DNA from: Chitinophaga pinensis
GTDB taxonomy: Bacteria; Bacteroidota; Bacteroidia; Chitinophagales; Chitinophagaceae
Assembly: GCA_945872815.1 (NCBI GenBank)
Contig: CAMCAY010000015.1
Span: forward strand, 1-45,003
Reading direction: 5' to 3'
Length of the DNA stretch: 45,003 bases
A program made the position numbers and the translations under genes. The notes below the pieces were generated by a model, which was not told the DNA's origin, ran no database searches, and was given only the letters and a program-made list of their open reading frames with translations. Positions within the stretch are counted from its first letter, which is position 1; every line of letters starts with the position of its first letter. Positions 42,070 to 45,003 of the stretch are shown here, piece after piece.

Positions 42070-42112
42070 AGGTTTAAAGTAGGGATATTTTTCTTGCTTT
42101 AAACCTTTTTTC
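42070..42112 (+). terminator. Rho-independent terminator of superoxide dismutase
   Basis: Stem AAGGTTTAAAG (42070-42080) and CTTTAAACCTT (42098-42108), a loop of 17 bases, then a T run. The stem is 11 perfect pairs. It separates the plus-strand sodA from the minus-strand yidD. Confidence 0.8.
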
Positions 42113-42114
42113 AT

Positions 42115-42345
42115 TTATGGAACGGGGTCATGTCCATGTCCTCCCCAGGGATGACATCTGCCCAATCTTTTCAGTGTTAACCAACATCCCTTTAAAGGAC
42201 CATACTTTTTAAAAGCCTCCAGTCCATATTGAGAGCAGGTTGGTGTATAGCGGCATTTGGGACCAATTAGGGGTGAAATAAACCATTGATACAATTTGAT
42301 CATTACAATAAAGGGAGCTGACAAAATTTTACGAATGTTTTTCAT
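42115..42345 (-). CDS. yidD: Membrane protein insertion efficiency factor YidD
   Basis: A 76-residue small membrane-bound factor that aids insertion of proteins through YidC. Seen: an amphipathic helix [33 protein letters not shown] and a [15 protein letters not shown] end, all family marks. It overlaps the end of rnpA by 17 bases (42329-42345), a sign of translational coupling. yidC itself is not in the window. The order rpmH, rnpA, yidD is the classic one. Confidence 0.95.
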   Translation of the reverse strand: MKNIRKILSAPFIVMIKLYQWFISPLIGPKCRYTPTCSQYGLEAFKKYGPLKGCWLTLKRLGRCHPWGGHGHDPVP

Positions 42346-42727
42346 TGGCTACTTTTATCAGTTTAGTAATAATTTTTGAACATGCTGTATAAAGCATATT
42401 GTAATCCGGTAAATCTTTTGAGATATACATGATAAAGACTGACAGCTGCTTATTTTCTTTTTGCAAATGTTCTTCGAGTTCAAATTTCTGAAGACGATAT
42501 GTTTCTCTGATTAAACGTTTTATTCTGTTTCGGTCTACTGCTCTTTTAAAATGCCTGCTACCTACTGAAATACCCGTTTGTAAATAATTTAGTTCATTGG
42601 CTGGTAGCCACAATACTTTTAACGGAAAGACAGTAAAAGAGTTGCCTTCTGCAAAAACTTTCTGAATGATTTTGCGACTTTTAAGTTTATGCTCTTTTCT
42701 AAAAAAATATCGTCTTGATGTACTCAA
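42329..42727 (-). CDS. rnpA: Ribonuclease P protein component
   Basis: Protein subunit of RNase P, which trims the 5' leader of tRNA precursors. 132 residues. The hallmark R-N-R helix is [15 protein letters not shown], and the early [15 protein letters not shown] and [10 protein letters not shown] fit. The start is TTG at 42725-42727 ([14 protein letters not shown]), as no ATG occurs before the core. The RNA subunit gene is not in the window. A hairpin terminator lies between rpmH and this gene, so it may depend on read-through or on a promoter I cannot see. Confidence 0.93.
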   Translation of the reverse strand: MSTSRRYFFRKEHKLKSRKIIQKVFAEGNSFTVFPLKVLWLPANELNYLQTGISVGSRHFKRAVDRNRIKRLIRETYRLQKFELEEHLQKENKQLSVFIMYISKDLPDYNMLYTACSKIITKLIKVANEKHS

Positions 42728-42753
42728 TCAATATCAATTTAATGAATTTGCAT

Positions 42754-42781
42754 TAAAAAAGCCTTTGCTTGAGCAAAGGCT
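42754..42781 (-). terminator. Terminator between rpmH and rnpA
   Basis: On the minus strand a stem of AGCCTTTGC with GCAAAGGCT (42781-42760) followed by six T (42759-42754). It sits 25 bases after the rpmH stop and 26 bases before the rnpA start. It should stop or reduce transcription into rnpA. Confidence 0.8.
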
Positions 42782-42806
42782 GTATGAATTTTTTAGTAAA
42801 GTCATT

Positions 42807-42974
42807 TTATTTTTTTGAACCATGCTCATCAGAAACAGTCAATTTATGACGTCCTTTAGCTCTTCTGCTGGCTAATACTTTACGACCATTTGCATCTTGC
42901 ATACGTGCACGGAATCCGTGAACAGATTTTCTGCGGCGAGTATGGGGTTGATAGGTTCTTTTTTTACCTGGCAT
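42807..42974 (-). CDS. rpmH: 50S ribosomal protein bL34
   Basis: A 55-residue basic ribosomal protein, read by hand because it falls below usual length cut-offs. ATG 42972-42974, stop TAA 42807-42809. Seen: [20 protein letters not shown] at the start, then [20 protein letters not shown] and [10 protein letters not shown], the full bL34 pattern. The N-terminus has MPGK in place of the usual MK, so it is three residues longer than the common form, and a short HGSKK tail follows. A leader with a GC-rich hairpin lies upstream (43023-43040) behind a -7 box at 43065-43058. Confidence 0.98.
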   Translation of the reverse strand: MPGKKRTYQPHTRRRKSVHGFRARMQDANGRKVLASRRAKGRHKLTVSDEHGSKK

Positions 42975-43022
42975 TGTTTTAATTTTTTCCTTTTACAAAT
43001 ATTGTTTGCTGTGTTACATTCG

Positions 43023-43040
43023 GCCGGGCACCATCCCGGC
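43023..43040 (-). promoter_or_regulatory. GC-rich hairpin in the rpmH leader
   Basis: GCCGGG (43023-43028) and CCCGGC (43035-43040) form a perfect six-pair stem with a six-base loop in an otherwise AT-rich leader of about 75 bases. There is no T run after it on the minus strand, so it is not a terminator. It could be a leader structure for control by bL34 or another protein, or a stabilising 5' element. Confidence 0.4.
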
Positions 43041-43057
43041 TTCTTGTGAAAGGACGG

Positions 43058-43065
43058 CAAAGGTA
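43058..43065 (-). promoter_or_regulatory. Candidate -7 element of rpmH (TACCTTTG)
   Basis: On the minus strand a perfect TAnnTTTG match 83 bases before rpmH. No TTG lies at the expected distance, so support is from the -7 box and the position between murI and rpmH only. Confidence 0.42.
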
Positions 43066-43122
43066 ATGATTTTGACAAATACTTTTAAGTATTTCTGCAA
43101 TCTTTAGAAAAAAAGGTAATTT

Positions 43123-43947
43123 TCAACCCAAAAAAAGCTGATTTGCCTTGATTTCACTGCCAAAAAACAGGCTAGCGTGATTATTGAAATCAGTTGCATT
43201 ACCCGTAGTGAAATAATGCCGCTTTCCTTGTTTTGAACATATTTCAGCAATATTCCTATGTTTTTCCAGGTAATTTTTCAGGCTTTGAGCGACTATATTT
43301 CCCTGAGAAATGATAGAAATATTTTCAGGGATATGCTTTTTTATTACTTCCTGCAATAAGGGATAATGAGTGCAGGCCAATAACAAAGTATCGATTTTCT
43401 TATCTGAAGTGAGGATATTGTCAATATGTTTTTTTACATAATAATCAGCTTCTGGAGATTCTATCTGATTGTTTTCAACAATAGAAACCCATTCGGGGCA
43501 AGCTTCCTGTGATACATTTATTTCCGGAAAAAATTTCGAAATCTCTATCAAATAAGATCCTGATTCAACTGTCCCAGTAGTCCCTAAAACGGCTACATGA
43601 CCCGTTTGGGTAAAGTTTCCAATTACTTCAGAAGTTGGTCTTATTACGCCCAATACTCTTTTATTTGTATCAATTAAAGGAAGGTCTTTTTGTTGGATTG
43701 TTCTCAATGCCTTTGCGGATGCAGTGTTGCAGGCCAAAATAACCAATGGGCACCCTTGATCGAAAAACCATTGTACACATTGAAGGGTGTATTCATAAAT
43801 TGTTTCGAAAGACTTTGTTCCATAAGGGGCTCGGGCATTGTCACCCATGTATACAAAATCAAATTGGGGCAATACTGATACCATTTCTTTTAAAATAGTC
43901 AACCCACCGTACCCGCTGTCAAATACACCTATAGGTTTGCTTATCAT
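43123..43947 (-). CDS. murI: Glutamate racemase
   Basis: Makes D-glutamate for peptidoglycan. 274 residues. The two catalytic Cys are Cys73 (LACNTASAKAL) and Cys192 (LLACTHYPLLQ), and the start has the DSGYGGL motif with Asp10-Ser11. MGDNARAPYGTKSFETI is typical. ATG 43945-43947. Cytoplasmic. It follows two OmpH/Skp genes, which is a common order in Bacteroidota, but a hairpin lies between them. The next gene, rpmH, is unrelated. Confidence 0.97.
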   Translation of the reverse strand: MISKPIGVFDSGYGGLTILKEMVSVLPQFDFVYMGDNARAPYGTKSFETIYEYTLQCVQWFFDQGCPLVILACNTASAKALRTIQQKDLPLIDTNKRVLGVIRPTSEVIGNFTQTGHVAVLGTTGTVESGSYLIEISKFFPEINVSQEACPEWVSIVENNQIESPEADYYVKKHIDNILTSDKKIDTLLLACTHYPLLQEVIKKHIPENISIISQGNIVAQSLKNYLEKHRNIAEICSKQGKRHYFTTGNATDFNNHASLFFGSEIKANQLFLG

Positions 43948-43953
43948 TGTCCA

Positions 43954-43993
43954 AAAATAAGAAAGCCACCCGTAATTAAGGAGTGGCTTTCTT
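43954..43993 (-). terminator. Terminator between the OmpH gene and murI
   Basis: An 11-pair stem, GTGGCTTTCTT (43983-43993) with AAGAAAGCCAC (43959-43969) and a 13-base loop. On the minus strand it is followed by a T-rich stretch (TTATTTTTG). It lies just after the OmpH stop and before murI. Moderate strength. Confidence 0.65.
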
Positions 43994-44010
43994 AAAATAA
44001 TTTATTGGTG

Positions 44011-44541
44011 TTAAGGTTTTTTTATTCCGGGCACACCTGGAACGGTTTCTTTGATTTTTAATTTCTTTTTTACTAGTTCAAGCACATCATCTCCCGGAGG
44101 TCCTACAATAACGGAATTAACATCTAAGATATATGCATATCCATTTTCTTTAGCGACCAATTTAATTGCATCCATCGCTTTTGTGCGCAATGGGGCGATT
44201 TTCTTTTGCGCCTCTTGCTGATACATTTCCTGAGCCTGTTGATTCCAGTTTTGAACACGCTGATACAATGCGATTAATTCATTTTTTTTGATTTCTCTCA
44301 TGCTAGGAGATAATTTGGCGGAATCTTTTACAAACAAACTGTCCTTGTTGTTCAATTCATTCATCATGTCCTGTCCTTGTTGTGCAAGTGATGACTGATA
44401 CTCCTTTAGCTCCGAATCGGCTTTTTCGGCCTCCGGCATTGCTCCAATTAATTCATCCGTATTAATGTATCCTATTTTTTGTTGTGCAGAAGATCCCAAT
44501 GCACTGAAAGCCATAAAGACTACTACGAGTAACTTTTTCAT
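44011..44541 (-). CDS. OmpH/Skp-family periplasmic chaperone
   Basis: A 176-residue exported chaperone that holds unfolded outer-membrane proteins for the Bam machinery. Signal peptide about 1-19 (MKKLLVVVFMAFSALG, cleavage near SSAQ), then QKIGYINTDELIGAMPEAEKA, the Skp start, a charged coiled coil (about 45-130) and a beta-strand segment with YILDVNSVIVGPPGDDV. It lies 34 bases after a second family member. Hydrophilic end PGVPGIKKP. The pair suggests that a BamA gene lies just beyond the window. Confidence 0.93.
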   Translation of the reverse strand: MKKLLVVVFMAFSALGSSAQQKIGYINTDELIGAMPEAEKADSELKEYQSSLAQQGQDMMNELNNKDSLFVKDSAKLSPSMREIKKNELIALYQRVQNWNQQAQEMYQQEAQKKIAPLRTKAMDAIKLVAKENGYAYILDVNSVIVGPPGDDVLELVKKKLKIKETVPGVPGIKKP

Positions 44542-44575
44542 TTCTTATTATTTGTTTTAGTTTATTTACACAATT

Positions 44576-45003
44576 TTATTTTACACCAAGTGCCTTTATA
44601 ATGTCTTCGCTCTTGTCTAGTTTAGGATCCACAAAGATAACGGTAATCCCTTCACTTTTATCCAGAATAAAGTCGTACTGTTTGTCTAAAGCCAACTTTT
44701 GCACTGCATTATAAATTTTGTCCTGAATTGGTTTTATCAGTTCCTGTCTTTTTTTAAATAAATCTCCTTCAAATCCAAAACGTTTTTTTTGAAGGTCGCG
44801 CAATTCTTTTTCTTTATTGAAAATTTCGTCTTCTCGTTTTTTTTGAAGGTGCTCAGGAAGGATGACCTGTTCTGCTTCAAAGTCCTTCTGCATTTTATTG
44901 AGTGCAGTTTGCTTCTGCTCAATTTCCTGCTGCCATAGGTTGCTTATTTGATCCAGTTTTGTTTGCGCTTCCTTATAATCAGGCATTTTATTTAAAATAT
45001 ACC
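44576..45003 (-). CDS. OmpH/Skp-family periplasmic chaperone, 5' end cut by window
   Basis: The second Skp-like chaperone. The frame is open to the window end: before the Met at 44986 the codons read Y-I-L-N-K, which continues the family pattern YILNKMPDYKEAQ, so the true start and signal peptide are outside. Visible: the charged coiled coil and the end strand with YDFILDKSEGITVIFVDPKLDKSEDI. An ATG at 44986 is therefore internal. Its product and the next one are of the same fold but not close copies. Confidence 0.92.
   Translation of the reverse strand, partial: YILNKMPDYKEAQTKLDQISNLWQQEIEQKQTALNKMQKDFEAEQVILPEHLQKKREDEIFNKEKELRDLQKKRFGFEGDLFKKRQELIKPIQDKIYNAVQKLALDKQYDFILDKSEGITVIFVDPKLDKSEDIIKALGVK

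Noticed and set aside
42872-43078. Minus-strand open frame over the rpmH leader and start
   Set aside because: Out of frame with rpmH, which is unmistakable, and it would use the leader as coding sequence.
1-45003. tRNA, rRNA, CRISPR, insertion sequence, prophage or integration site
   Set aside because: I scanned for tRNA T-arm patterns, regularly spaced repeats, transposase-like frames and terminal inverted repeats and saw none that I could support by eye.

Overview
The window reads as a chromosomal segment of a Bacteroidota bacterium, most likely a member of the Chitinophagaceae or a close relative. The DNA is AT-rich. It encodes gliding-family proteins GldC and GldE, a DUF4290 protein, a split (C-terminal half only) transketolase, a DUF4139 protein and an OmpH/Skp pair next to murI. 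Several intergenic regions carry the Bacteroidota-type promoter (TTG, about 20 bases, then TAnnTTTG), and Shine-Dalgarno sequences are mostly absent. Genus and family are inferred from gene content and protein style, not from a search. I see no rRNA, tRNA, CRISPR array, insertion sequence or prophage gene, and no gene-free stretch longer than 300 bases; the longest is about 285 bases between mreB and a peptide transporter.

Layout. 1-1889: the end of galE and a transketolase C-terminal half. 1965-3648: an ECF sigma factor, a likely membrane anti-sigma factor and a small periplasmic protein. 3652-5332: two divergent metallo-beta-lactamase-fold hydrolases. 5335-13136 (minus strand): the cell-shape operon mreB-mreC-mreD-mrdA-rodA, followed by a DUF4139 surface protein. 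13422-15326: a POT peptide transporter with a strong terminator. 15410-16993 (minus): serS and a small cytochrome c lipoprotein. 17071-28805 (plus): a long run of mostly housekeeping genes, including a cyclophilin, gcvH, a VanZ protein, DUF4290, murA, gmk, gldE, a glycosyltransferase, gldC, a YqeY protein, a CvpA protein, a hydrolase, a CBS protein and a short Omp85 protein. 28957-31549: nadK with a two-component system. 31555-33257: an SDR enzyme, a HAD phosphatase and a 58-residue secreted Cys/Lys-rich protein. 33333-37749 (minus): CPBP protease, TPR membrane protein, cdsA and psd. 37797-42047: dusB, a glutathione peroxidase, an aldehyde dehydrogenase, tadA and superoxide dismutase. 42115-45003 (minus): yidD, rnpA, rpmH, murI and two OmpH/Skp chaperones, the last cut by the window edge.

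Most genes serve envelope construction: wall precursor synthesis (murA, murI), elongation of the cell wall (mreBCD, mrdA, rodA), phospholipids (cdsA, psd), outer-membrane assembly (Omp85, Skp) and envelope stress sensing (ECF trio, histidine kinase). The rest is translation and tRNA modification (serS, tadA, dusB, rpmH, rnpA) and oxidative defence (superoxide dismutase, peroxidase).

I found no clearly new multi-gene system. The points most worth a second look are a MurA with Asp in place of the usual active-site Cys, a very small secreted Cys/Lys-rich gene with its own promoter and terminator, the sigma/anti-sigma/periplasmic trio, the leader hairpin and internal terminator around rpmH-rnpA, and a short Omp85 protein coupled to a CBS-domain gene.
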